Below are positions 10,804 through 20,723 of a stretch of DNA of 64,000 nt, in pieces (the stretch's first letter is position 1; every line of letters starts with the position of its first letter). The notes under the pieces were generated by a model. It was not told the DNA's origin and did no database searches. It saw only the letters and a list, made by a program, of their open reading frames with translations. Both the position numbers and the translations under genes were made by a program. Origin of the DNA: Margaritispora aquatica (taxonomy: Eukaryota; Ascomycota; Leotiomycetes; Helotiales; Discinellaceae); assembly GCA_007644065.1 (NCBI GenBank), contig VJWN01000013.1, positions 992,001 to 1,056,000 on the forward strand, written 5' to 3'.

Positions 10804-11613
10804 TCATCTTCGCTGTCCTGATTCTCGTTTGCTCTTGCTCTTGTTGGCCTTATCCTTGTTGCCCTTTTCCTCGTTGTTGGCGGGTATGGCAGCAGTTGCA
10901 TTGTCATAGGTGAGTTGAGTAGCTTCGTATGCGGTCTGCTCTTCGGCAGTCATTATGTAAAGACTCGCGCCCGGAGTCGGGACCAATGCACTAAATCTAC
11001 CTGCCACGACGGTGTCCATTGCGTGCTGCATCTGAAGCTGGTCCCAATCTAGTACAGTGCTCGTATTGTTTGTTGTTTGACTGCCGAAAGGCCGATTCCA
11101 GTAGTTTGCGTTGTTCGGGGAGTTCAAGGTCGCGGCGGAGGATGATATGTTTTGGGTCATGTTGAATGACGGAGAAGCATGCATTGTATTGGCACTGCTT
11201 GCTGACGCTAGCAAGACTCAGTGACAACACAAGTTGCAACTCTGCATTCAAACTTACGAAGGCCTTGATCATTGTGTTGTGGTACTACAGATTGCATGGG
11301 ATTGACATGGGTGTCCGATGAAGCACTTCCGAAGTCATCGGGAATATGCAGATGAACTGCTGAAATGTCAGAAGATTCAGCAACCTATGAAACCTCCATA
11401 GAAAACCTCACATTGATGGTGCTTAGCCCGATGATTATGCAGTTGATATGGTCGACTGAAACCAGCGTGGTAGATACAGCTTGGATAATTGCACTTGTAG
11501 ACGTAGCCAATATGAACAGCGTTGAAATGCCTATGGGCATCAGCCGATCTCGTAAAAACCATTCCGCAGTTAGGAAAGGTGCAGGGGTAAGTTCCTTGAG
11601 CGAAATTCATCAT
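10804..11613 (-). CDS. C2H2 zinc-finger protein, three exons
   Basis: Exons 11613-11412, 11359-11258 and 11207-10804 join in frame (235 codons). Introns are 52 bp (donor GTGAGG, acceptor TTTCAG) and 50 bp (donor GTAAGT, acceptor GCTAG). Two C2H2 fingers sit at the N-terminus: C11-x4-C16 with H29 and H34, then C42-x4-C47 with histidines in HNHRAKHH. A Ser/Asn-rich middle and a lysine-rich end follow. This suggests a nucleic-acid-binding, probably transcription-related protein; the target is unknown. The frame ends in KSKRESGQRR, but one base along, a shifted frame reads ENQDSEDEDTDDEDSDDE and on to a stop near 10755. That is a coherent acidic tail, so a one-base error or mutation in the AAA before it is likely. 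More N-terminal exons are possible. Confidence 0.7.
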
Positions 11614-12435
11614 GCCTGCAGCAGCTTGTCGGGTGAAGGTAACTCAAGTAGTGCCGAGTTTGTGTACTACATTTATAACCAGCAGATAGTCGAGTCTTAT
11701 GAGGAAAGACACAGCGTCGAAGAGGCACAGCATTTCGTGTACTGGCATAGCCATTGATGAGGCTGCCAGAACTTCCTCAACGTCTGACCAAGTATACCGA
11801 GGCTCTGCCAATTCCACCACACTAAAGAGTCAGCTAAACGTATCATAACGAATGAATATCAATAGCCTCACAATTTAATTGATGACACCTGACACAAAGC
11901 ATCTTTACGTTTGCTTGAATTCCAGTAATTCGGTCGGAGGCTGAAGCAACCCGCATCCTGCAGTATTTGATTGGAAACAATTGCAGAGAAATCCACCGGA
12001 ATCTATAAGCCGGGATGAGTATGGGGTCACGAAATGCATGAAATCGGGGTATTACCATCGGCAGTGCTTCTTGACGATCTGGATATCGACGCATCCTCGA
12101 AACATCGTGTTTTTTGTTGAGAACTTCTCGACCATGCTTCGTGTGATGTGGCAGAGTTGTTGTCATAGAACACGGGCGTGTTATCCTCACCGCTATGAAC
12201 GGTGTAGACCAAGGCAAACATTGCCTCTTTTTCGTTGTGCTAGAATTGACAGGGAAAAATGCATTCGCCAACCACCACTAGACCACTTTCGCGACCAAGC
12301 GCGCTCGCGACCCTCAGATCACACTTTTTCCCCCATGAAACAACAATGTAGATCAGTTTTAGATGATCTTGGTATGATAAACAAACCGAGCTTTGTTGCG
12401 TGAGTTCACAGTTGTTGGGCTTGCCTGCGCGTCGC
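11614..12435. other. Intergenic, weak minus-strand coding hints
   Basis: An ATG at 11754 begins a short frame that could be an upstream exon of the zinc-finger gene, but I could not splice it in frame. Between 12027 and 12221 a minus-strand frame (MFALVYTVHSGEDNTPVF) has protein-like composition but no partner exons or recognisable domain. Confidence 0.3.
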
Positions 12436-13317
12436 TTAGCATCTGTTGATAGCGCAGAATCGACATGGGATTTCGCCAAAACACCATGATGTGTTGTCCG
12501 TGGGCAGTGTACTTTTACCGCGAAAGAGCGTTGAGATTTGTACTCGGTCAAGGACGATGTCTTTCTTGCCAAAGTGATTGCATATGATCGCCCTACATTG
12601 TAGAGCAGTGACGGCACGAGATGCAGCCACGCAGATGCTCGAGAGTAAGAATCGGACAATATTGTCCCATGAGGTGTTCTCACCACTGAAATTCAATCTA
12701 GAAAGACATTAGAAATAACAAGGTCAGACAAAACTCGCCTCACTTCTGTCGGTGCGAAGATGGCACGGCCCGGTCAGGTGGTGGCACAACTTCATGACAA
12801 GTCCATTGGCCAGATTCTTGCAGAGAAGGGCAAGAAAATAACAAAAAGAGAGCACTAGTAAGCCCTTGAGATATGGCTTGGGCGATTACAGTGCATGTTG
12901 ATGACCCCTCAACAGTTGCTGCTCTATTTCCTCAATGGTGGCTATGTGCAAAGCCCAAGTCACAATCAACTTGAATAGAAGTCGGTGAACATCGACAAAA
13001 CAACAAGGACGGAAACAAGAACCCCGCTTTATAATAAGAGAACAAGAGGATGAAAAACTTGGCAACTGATGAGAGCAAGGCCGGAAGTGTGTGGTGATGC
13101 TCTGGCAACGACTTCGGTTTTTTGGCTGTAAATTTGGTGTAGTGTTTTCTTCATTCCTCAGAGGTGACGACTTGGCCAGACCTATGTAATTTCCAGTTAG
13201 TAAACATTCATAAGTTTTCAAATTACGAACCTGCGTGATTATGAGGTGTTCAAGTTCCTTCACATGAGAATGCACTCTGGGTAGTATCAGGTGACTGGAC
13301 CATTCAGTCACACCCAA
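12436..13317 (-). pseudogene. Unrecognised multi-exon gene or remnant
   Basis: Good splice signals but no continuous model. At 13236-13188 an interval has donor GTTCGT, branch TTTACTAAC and acceptor ACATAG, the best intron signature in this stretch. Its removal gives only eight codons before a TGA, after which the same frame reopens (KTLHQIYSQKTEVVARASP). Further on, a GTGAGG donor near 12744 and a CTAG acceptor near 12698 join GQWTCHEVVPPPDRAVPS to KLNFSGENTSWDNIVRFL in frame, ending at a stop near 12436. No domain recognised. Probably a decayed gene or two adjacent small ones. Confidence 0.3.
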
Positions 13318-14469
13318 GCCCGCCTAACGCCTCATTTGAAGCAGAGTCTCTTCGATTTTGATCGCTTTAGTGATCATATTCTATAATCTTGGGTGAATTT
13401 GGACACCTCATTACAAGGGAAACGGCGATGTGACATGAGTCACGTGATATAACAGAATAGTGGAGGGTAAGATAGCAAGAAGGAAGTTCTGATGGTTCTC
13501 GGATATGAAATATATTGTGCGCATTATTTTTTTATACTGGTGAGCCTCAATATCTATCTGTAGCGACTTAGCTGAGATAAAATCAATGAAAATAGATCTT
13601 GAGGAGGTGACAGCGAAGAGTGCCGAGGTTTCTCTTGTCGACCCGCATATTTCTCCGAAACAGCTAGCTCAAAGCATATTTAGACATCAAAACATTGCCT
13701 TGCATATCATCACTTATCGATCATTCAGAAAGCAAGTGCAAACACATTCTGAATCTTGTCGCTGCTAGTATCGAAAGGTCTCGAGTCACAACTGAAATCT
13801 CCATGATTGGACAATTGCATTATGTGCCATGTCACATCAAACACAGTACAGAGGTATTTGCAAGCGTGTCTTTGATGGAGCAATCACTTTTATATACGTG
13901 TCTTTGCTTTGAGTGACAAACTCGTCTGTTTTCTCTCATGTCCCATGGAAGATGGCTGTAGGTCTGTTCCCCATTATCTCTTCCCAAGTCTAGCTGATCT
14001 TGTGGTAATGGATGTCCACAAGCACCTCTCCTTCAAATCGTGTTTCCCAACACCTCAAAGATATGTGACGAAAGGAGCGAGTCATTCGTCTAGATGTTTG
14101 ACATTCTATTTTCTCGTCCTTTATACTGCACAACCGATCAAAGGAGGCCGGAACAGGAAGGTGACATTACTGATCACAGTATGGCAACATTTTTGACTTG
14201 AACAAAGGAAAACTATTCGTTCAACAGGCCCCACCAGCGAACTGCGTACTAAGATCATAATGTTGCAAACTTGCCCCAACTAAATCTCCAAGGAACATTT
14301 GGGGACGTTGTAATGGCTCAACAAGCTCGTGCTGTCACATCTTGGCTCGAGACTGAACCATTATGGAAGTCAAGGCTTGGGAATGAATGGGTTGGAAGAA
14401 AGATGCTGTAGATAGCCCGTCTTATTCTTTCACCTTTTTTAACCTCAAAGAATCGATGAATTTCTTGAT
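13318..14469. other. Intergenic, no supported gene
   Basis: A 60-codon plus-strand frame at 13586-13768 (MKIDLEEVTAKSAEVSL) looks mildly protein-like but stands alone. The sequence just before 14470 contains GCTAAT and TTTAG, a plausible branch point and acceptor, so a missing first exon of the kinase may lie here. Confidence 0.35.
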
Positions 14470-16860
14470 ATGAAGAATTTGCTAATTAGCTTTAGGGGCC
14501 AAGGTGGCCAAGGCATGGTTGGGCTTTGGAGCTACGAAGGTAGTGATAGGGACTCCAAAAGTCCCAAGGATATTGCAGTCAAGCAGACTATGTGCATGCC
14601 TGGTTGCAAATCAACTCTAGAGGGTGAAGCTAGATTCCTGCAGATGTTTCAAGATGTTGCGACCCCGCATATCATCAAGATGTACGGTCGTCTTTACGAA
14701 GATGAAGGACAGAGTGGGACATATTTAGATCGTTTCGGATCAATTGTAAATAGGATATACCTGGAGTATTGTCCATTAGGCGATTTGGAGAGGGTCTTTT
14801 TGACCTACAACTCAAAGTGAGTGGCCATCATCATGTGGCTGGGAGATACTAAGCATCACAGCCCAGTGGATAAAATGGTGCCTGAAGACATGTTATGGGC
14901 GTTGCTCCACTGCTTAGCAAAAGGTGTACTTGTGATGAAGCATGGCAGCGAAGACCCAAAGGCTCCAAAGTTCAATGACTTAGATGGAGAGATGGTACAT
15001 TTCGATCTCAAGCTTGAGAATATATTGGTGGGGAACCGTGGGGAAGACAGAGAGCATGGTAGAGGTGGTCCATTCAAGGTATGCGCACTATAACATCAAT
15101 TTTCATGAGTTATGGGTACTAAAATAGGGGAAGATTACAGACTTTGGGTGCACAAAACTGGTTCCCCGCGACCATACGAAAGCATATATTGAGGGTACTG
15201 GGGGCACAATAGACTACCTACTCCCGGTAAGCTCGCCATTTTTTGACAGGATCAGGCTTGTGTAAAGCTTATATGGAGACTACAGGAGCAAGTACGTAAG
15301 CAAAAAGGAAAGTACTTCAGGCCATGGAATACCAAGCATACTGGTCATGATGGAAAGTCTATACCAGGCAAGGTTGTAAAAAATCCACAACTTGGGGTTG
15401 CTTCCAACATCTGGCATATTGGTCTCATAAGTGAGTAGTCCTGTTCCTTTTTTTCGTTGTGCAATTTGAGGTTTCATAATTTCCATGTTCATATCATGTT
15501 TGAGTTCGAACAAGTATCTTGAAAGCCTCACTAATGATCTATATAGTGTTACTCTTTAGTATAATCTCCCACAACTCCCCTGTATTTTGAACCACCGACT
15601 TACCATTACTTAGTGGCCCAGCCAGATATTTCCGTATCGTGGTGGGACTCACAAACCCCCATCATGGAGATCTATCACTCAAAACTCAACTCTAATCTTC
15701 GCGAAAAAGGCTACACCCTTAGTGTCAAAAAATTCATCGAGCTCGAAACCCGAGATCCCAAATCCCTTCCCTACAGCCAAACGCTTCACGGTCTTGTCGC
15801 TGGCTGCCTCATGATTGAACCCTCCGACCGAATATCTCCAGAAACTCTGGTTTTATTGACACGAGGAAACCATAATCTTTGGCAACAGGCACAAGGCTCG
15901 GACATCGAGAGGTCAGACACATACCCAGAGTTCAGCGAGCCGAGATTGAGTGACAGGTGGTATTCAGGACAGAAACGAACCTCGCCACAGAGAGCAGAAG
16001 AAAGAAATGCCAAACGTTCTCGCAGCGCCGAGTCACCTATACCAGAGGTACCCTCTCAACTCGCAGCACCGCGTCGGCCGTCGCCTCCTACTATAAGCGT
16101 TCTCCAGGCAAAAAACTTTTTGTTTGCCAACCAAGCAATAGCCGCGGCATCCGGTGTCCTTCCACCACGACCTCAGTCTCAGAGACCAAATGTGAGACCA
16201 CAATTTGTACCACAACAGCAGCCTCTGATGCAACCACCGCAACCACAACTACAACCTCCAGCTCAACCCGAGCCTCAACCCCGCATCCCGCACCAAAGAA
16301 GATCACCACCTCCCTTGCCTCCCAACAACCGTCCTTCCGTACAACAAACCAGCGACTCCGGTGCCCAGCCTCATGTCAACCATCAAGCTCCTAGTCTGAC
16401 CAATCTCGCAGAGGACTTAATTGGCCTCAACCTCAACCCCCGCAACACTGCCTCCGATGTGCGTCCTCAGCCTCTCTACCGCCACCAACTAGACTGGGAG
16501 CCAACACCTACTCACCACTTAGGCCCGAACATGACCGACGTCGGCACGTACAAGACGCTCCGCTTCATGATCCGGAAGGGGGAATGGAGTCACCCGAAGG
16601 CTCAGGGGGAAGTCACGTGCAATGGATGGGGGAAGGGCGAGAACGTCATGCACTGCAAGACGGAGCTCGCGAAGGGGAGGGGCATGCGGGCTGCGGAGAT
16701 GGTGTTTCGATGTGGGATGCGGGGCGAGGTCATGGAGAATGAGAGGCGGATGGGTGATTATCCTGGGCTGGAGAGGGATGGGATTGTGGAGGTGCTTAGG
16801 ATTCCGGCGTTGCTTAGGGCAGGGGTGGATAATCGGGGTGGGAACCATCACAGACGTTGA
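14470..16860 (+). CDS. Divergent Ser/Thr protein kinase with a Pro/Gln-rich tail, frame-broken
   Basis: Exons 14470-14816, 14862-15078, 15128-15226 and 15286-15430 join in frame; all the introns between them have GT-AG ends. They give a glycine loop (GQGGQGMVGLW, residues 10-20), the ATP lysine in DIAVKQT (K38), catalytic loop HFDLKLEN, metal motif TDFG, activation end LLPEQV and SNIWHIGLI. HFD replaces the usual HRD, so activation differs from typical RD kinases. An intron from 15431 leads to an exon at about 15547. There the frame changes by one base at a CCC or CCCC run (15565-15580) before TTPLYFEPPTYHYL, then continues to the C-lobe (CLMIEPSDRISPETL). A Pro/Gln-rich low-complexity stretch (around 16180-16330) and a basic end follow, with stop at 16860. 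The start may be further upstream, since a branch point and TTTAG precede the glycine loop. Either a pseudogene or a base missing from the assembly. Confidence 0.65.
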
Positions 16861-17162
16861 TTTTCTGGATCAAGTGTGTTTGGAATTGGGAACGGAGATA
16901 AATGGGTATTTTTTTGCTCTTTCAATTACCGAAAATTTGAGTTAGAGAAACCAAACAGCAAGATTCTCAACTCAGCTGTGCTAAGTTATAACAAAAATTC
17001 AATATGGACAACCTCAGATGCCGAGCCGAGTGACATGTCCGTATTTACGGATAGCATTTCCATTTCTCATTCCCTTTCTTTCCAAATTTTCCTTTTTTTG
17101 GGGTCGCCAATTCTACGTAGACTTCCGCATTTTCAATTTCATCTCCCCAACCCGGATTCCTT
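16861..17162. other. Short convergent intergenic region
   Basis: Lies between the 3' ends of the kinase and the HEAT-repeat gene. No gene. Pyrimidine-rich near 17050-17100. Confidence 0.5.
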
Positions 17163-20100
17163 TTATACTTTATCACTCCTCTCGTCGTCATCCTTATCTT
17201 CTACCTCATCATACCCCTCGGCCCCTTCCTTGTCATCTTGCTCTTCTTGCTCCTCCCCTTCCACTTCATCCTCCTCACCTTCTTCCTCATCTTCTTCCTC
17301 GCCCTCCTCCTCCACCGGCCCCAAAGCCTCACCCCAGGCCCTCTCCGCGATCCCTGGGTCTTCATCTCCCCTATAAACATCAAGAATCTCCCTATCTGCC
17401 ACACTCCACCCTTTCCCCATCTCTTGGACAATGCCAATCAACATACTCAATCCCAGCCTCCTGCCTTTCACGCCATACAACTCCTCTTTTGACTCTTCCC
17501 CTTCCGCACCCCTCAACAAGCCCTCCATCTCTCTCAAATCCTCTACATCCCCACTCCGCCTCCACCTTGCTTTACTCTCCACGTCCCAACTTCCCCCCGC
17601 AGTCTCTGCATCCAAGAACTCACACGCAGCCACCAAGGCATCGGCATGCAGCACTGGCACCACGTCCTCAAACCAGACCCTTATCTCGCTCCACGGCAGC
17701 GCAGAGAACATGGTCCTGACTCTCCTACTGACACTCAAGCGGTCTTTCTTGAGGACCTCCAATAGAGCGCACGTCAGAGGCCTAGACGCACGATCGCTAT
17801 CATCCGGCGACGCAGTGACGAGGAAGACGTCGTCATGCACAGTACGCATGAGCGCTGGGGAGGGGAGGAGGTGCTCGTCGTACAGCTTTGTAATGACATT
17901 TGTATGAGGGGGTTGGCTATATAGCGCGAAGAGGCATTTCGCAGCAGCCTCGACTTCAGGCGTGGTGGTTTCAAGGTCGATCAGCTCTAGTAATCTAGCA
18001 GCAAGAACATGGTTTGGATCGGCCGGTTCGAGCTCCGCACAGCGAGTGAGAGCGTGGATCCGCACTGGTGTCTGCGCGTGCGAGAGCAGGGCGTGGATGA
18101 GGTGGAGGAACTTTTGTTTTTCTCCCTCGCTTAATGTCGTGAACGGGATGTCGAGCACTGCTTTGGCTATGCTTGCCTCTGGTGAGAGTGCAGCATTGCG
18201 GAGAATCTCCCACATCTCGTCCCGATCGAGGAAGAGCCATAGCGAGCGCAGGAGAGCGAGGTGGATGTCCCGATGCATTTCTCCTTCTTCCCTAGACACA
18301 GCGAGGAGGTACGCGAATGCCTCCTCGGTGCCGAGATCGCCGATTAGGCGGAGGGTTTCTTTGCGTACTGTTACCTTATCTTTCGGTACGCTTTCTAGCA
18401 ACGCTAGAACGGCGGGCTTGGACATGCTTTGTAGTGTGCCTTTCAGGGCGTAGATTGCTATTCTGGCTCGGCTGTCTGAGAGTGCGGAGATGAGTGTTGG
18501 GACGCCACGAGAGTCGTCGAGGCGGCCGAGGGCACGAAGAGAGAGTTCTTGGAGGGCAGGGCGGGAGGAGTCATTTGCTAGTGTGGTGAGAGGATCGGTG
18601 GGTGTGAAGGTTAAGAGGGAGAGTTGGTTGATTGCGCGTTTCTTTTCAGCATCTGTTGTGTCTTCATTTTCAATTTCCTCGATGAGACTTTGAGCGAACG
18701 CTGTTTGTTGCTCTGCTGTCCAATACCAGAACCCGCTTTTGAGCAAATTTAGTGCTTCTTTTTTCCATGTATTTGGAGCGCTGAGATAGTGCTCTGTTAG
18801 CAGATCCTGCTGATGAAGATGCACATGTTCTAGCAGCTCTGGTAGACCTGATACTTCGGCATCAAGGGCAATGAGGCGCGGTACAATGCTATGCCATGTG
18901 TGTGGTCTGTGTTCTTTAAGAATCGACACCAGGCTACCCCTCCAAGAAGCCACGTCCTCGAATTCCACACTGCGCTCACATGCATCGAGTATATCCTCCC
19001 AATATTTTGTAAGTTTCCCGAAAGTCCTCGCAAATGACCAAATGCCCAATACGTCATTCTTCGCGATTTTCTTCTCCACTATAGGCTTTAACGCCTCAGC
19101 AAAGACATGGATAGTGTCTTCAACTGGCGCTTTGCCAGTAGGACGTGACCAGCTCGGAATCTCATCATGTGCGCGCATTATAGCTTGCAGTTGCAACTTG
19201 CACCACTCTGGAAATTCAGGTGTCAGATCAGCCACGATATCAAGCAGGGAGTTGATAGTCGAACGTGAAGCATCACTTGTTGAGAGGGCATTGAGAATGA
19301 TTTGTGCCAAGGATTCAAGATGGACTTCTTTCCAGCGTCCGATTGGGATTTGTTCGAGACCTGTCATCATTTCCTGTTTGATGGGATCTTGCTCGTTTTT
19401 GCGTTGGAGAACGAGTTGCAGGGCTGCGAGAAGACGGCTTTCGTCCCATTTTGCGGCAGCGACTTGCTCTCTAAGTGCGGTTCCTCGGGTGTCGGCGTCG
19501 CTGTCTTGGATGAAGGGTTTTTGTAAAATCATGGCTTCGTCCCAGGGGAGCATGGCGATATAGGGAATTTTGCCATTGGGGTTGGCTTCAAATGTTCGTA
19601 GTTTCAAATGTCGACGTGCTTCCTGTATGCGCTCCTTCTGTGGAAGTGCAGCTACGATTGATATTTCCAGAATACCGTCAATGTCCCTCCAGCCCTGCCC
19701 TATTTCTCGATAGACATGAATTCGCTGTTCCGGAAGTAATCTTGCGAAGTTTTGTTCTGTAGCAATAAGAGGATAGCGTTTGAATAGCTTGATAAAGAGG
19801 TCCTTGTCTAATTTTTGGAGGTACTTGACACCAAGGTCTGATACCACAGACTCTGGTAAATCGTCCTCGCAATCAAGGATGATCTTAACCGTCTCTTTCG
19901 GCCGGCGTAGGATCAGTTTTGTGATGGGGAAGTGATCGATTGGAACTTTGGCGATGAGAGACTTGACAAGCTCGAATACATATTCTGTTCCATATGGGTA
20001 TTCTAGCCAAGTAGGAAGTTGAGCCTCTATCATATCACACAATTGAGAGTCATTGTGCTCAACTCGTGATGCCCATGCGAAAATCGTGTCTCGAGCAATC

Positions 20101-20723
20101 TTTGGATGATACTTGATGAGTTGACCCCAATCTTGATCTGGGAGATTATCTTGGAATTCATCAAGATGACGCTGCACCACATCTCCAGAACCGAACAAGA
20201 AAAGCTTTCGGAAAAGCAACTTATTCTCACTCGAATCCTTCAAGGTCTCCAAGAACATGTCGATGACCTTGAGTCTCTTCCGGCCTCGTCGAATGTCTCT
20301 CATTCGCCGAATTGTTCTGATCTGAAGGTATTCCGGAACGGACTGGAGTGCTTGGAGGGCCTCTTCGTCTGAGCCAAGGAGTGAAATGATGTTAATGGCA
20401 TGTTTCTTCAGGTGCTTTGAGGATGAGTGTAGAAGTTGAGCTGCGATGGACGTGTCATGGCTGCCATAACAACTCTGTAGACCCAGAGCTTGCTCATAAA
20501 TGGACGATGAAGCAAGTGCGTCGATGGAGCTTTTAACAGAAGGTAATTCTCTGGACTGTTGGCCATGATCTACCATACATCTGACCCGCTGGGTATGAGT
20601 GAGCCCCTCGAATCCTTCAAGAAGCTTTGAAGTCGCCATCGTTGACAGCGAAATCTTGGGAATTGGAAAGGGAGCAGTTGGTATTTTGACAATAACCTTG
20701 AAAATATGCTTAAGTTTAAACAT
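17163..20723 (-). CDS. Large HEAT/ARM-like repeat protein, intronless
   Basis: One open frame of 1186 codons. A second ATG at 20639 (MATSKLLEGFEGLTHTQR) is the more natural start, because the first 28 codons are atypical. The protein is a long series of helical pairs. Clear HEAT-like units include LQELSLRALGRLDD followed by VPTLISALSDSRARIAIYAL at about residues 735-775, and similar helices near 840-900. Such solenoids act as scaffolds for protein-protein contacts; no enzymatic motif is visible. The last 45 residues are almost all D, E and G (EEDEEEGEEDE), an acidic tail. I do not recognise a specific orthologue. The lack of introns over 3.5 kb contrasts with most neighbours. Confidence 0.75.
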   Translation of the reverse strand: MFKLKHIFKVIVKIPTAPFPIPKISLSTMATSKLLEGFEGLTHTQRVRCMVDHGQQSRELPSVKSSIDALASSSIYEQALGLQSCYGSHDTSIAAQLLHSSSKHLKKHAINIISLLGSDEEALQALQSVPEYLQIRTIRRMRDIRRGRKRLKVIDMFLETLKDSSENKLLFRKLFLFGSGDVVQRHLDEFQDNLPDQDWGQLIKYHPKIARDTIFAWASRVEHNDSQLCDMIEAQLPTWLEYPYGTEYVFELVKSLIAKVPIDHFPITKLILRRPKETVKIILDCEDDLPESVVSDLGVKYLQKLDKDLFIKLFKRYPLIATEQNFARLLPEQRIHVYREIGQGWRDIDGILEISIVAALPQKERIQEARRHLKLRTFEANPNGKIPYIAMLPWDEAMILQKPFIQDSDADTRGTALREQVAAAKWDESRLLAALQLVLQRKNEQDPIKQEMMTGLEQIPIGRWKEVHLESLAQIILNALSTSDASRSTINSLLDIVADLTPEFPEWCKLQLQAIMRAHDEIPSWSRPTGKAPVEDTIHVFAEALKPIVEKKIAKNDVLGIWSFARTFGKLTKYWEDILDACERSVEFEDVASWRGSLVSILKEHRPHTWHSIVPRLIALDAEVSGLPELLEHVHLHQQDLLTEHYLSAPNTWKKEALNLLKSGFWYWTAEQQTAFAQSLIEEIENEDTTDAEKKRAINQLSLLTFTPTDPLTTLANDSSRPALQELSLRALGRLDDSRGVPTLISALSDSRARIAIYALKGTLQSMSKPAVLALLESVPKDKVTVRKETLRLIGDLGTEEAFAYLLAVSREEGEMHRDIHLALLRSLWLFLDRDEMWEILRNAALSPEASIAKAVLDIPFTTLSEGEKQKFLHLIHALLSHAQTPVRIHALTRCAELEPADPNHVLAARLLELIDLETTTPEVEAAAKCLFALYSQPPHTNVITKLYDEHLLPSPALMRTVHDDVFLVTASPDDSDRASRPLTCALLEVLKKDRLSVSRRVRTMFSALPWSEIRVWFEDVVPVLHADALVAACEFLDAETAGGSWDVESKARWRRSGDVEDLREMEGLLRGAEGEESKEELYGVKGRRLGLSMLIGIVQEMGKGWSVADREILDVYRGDEDPGIAERAWGEALGPVEEEGEEEDEEEGEEDEVEGEEQEEQDDKEGAEGYDEVEDKDDDERSDKV

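Noticed and set aside
17018..17719. Plus-strand Pro/Leu/His-rich open frame
   Set aside because: Mirror image of the acidic tail of the HEAT-repeat gene. Composition comes from the opposite strand's GAG/GAA codons.
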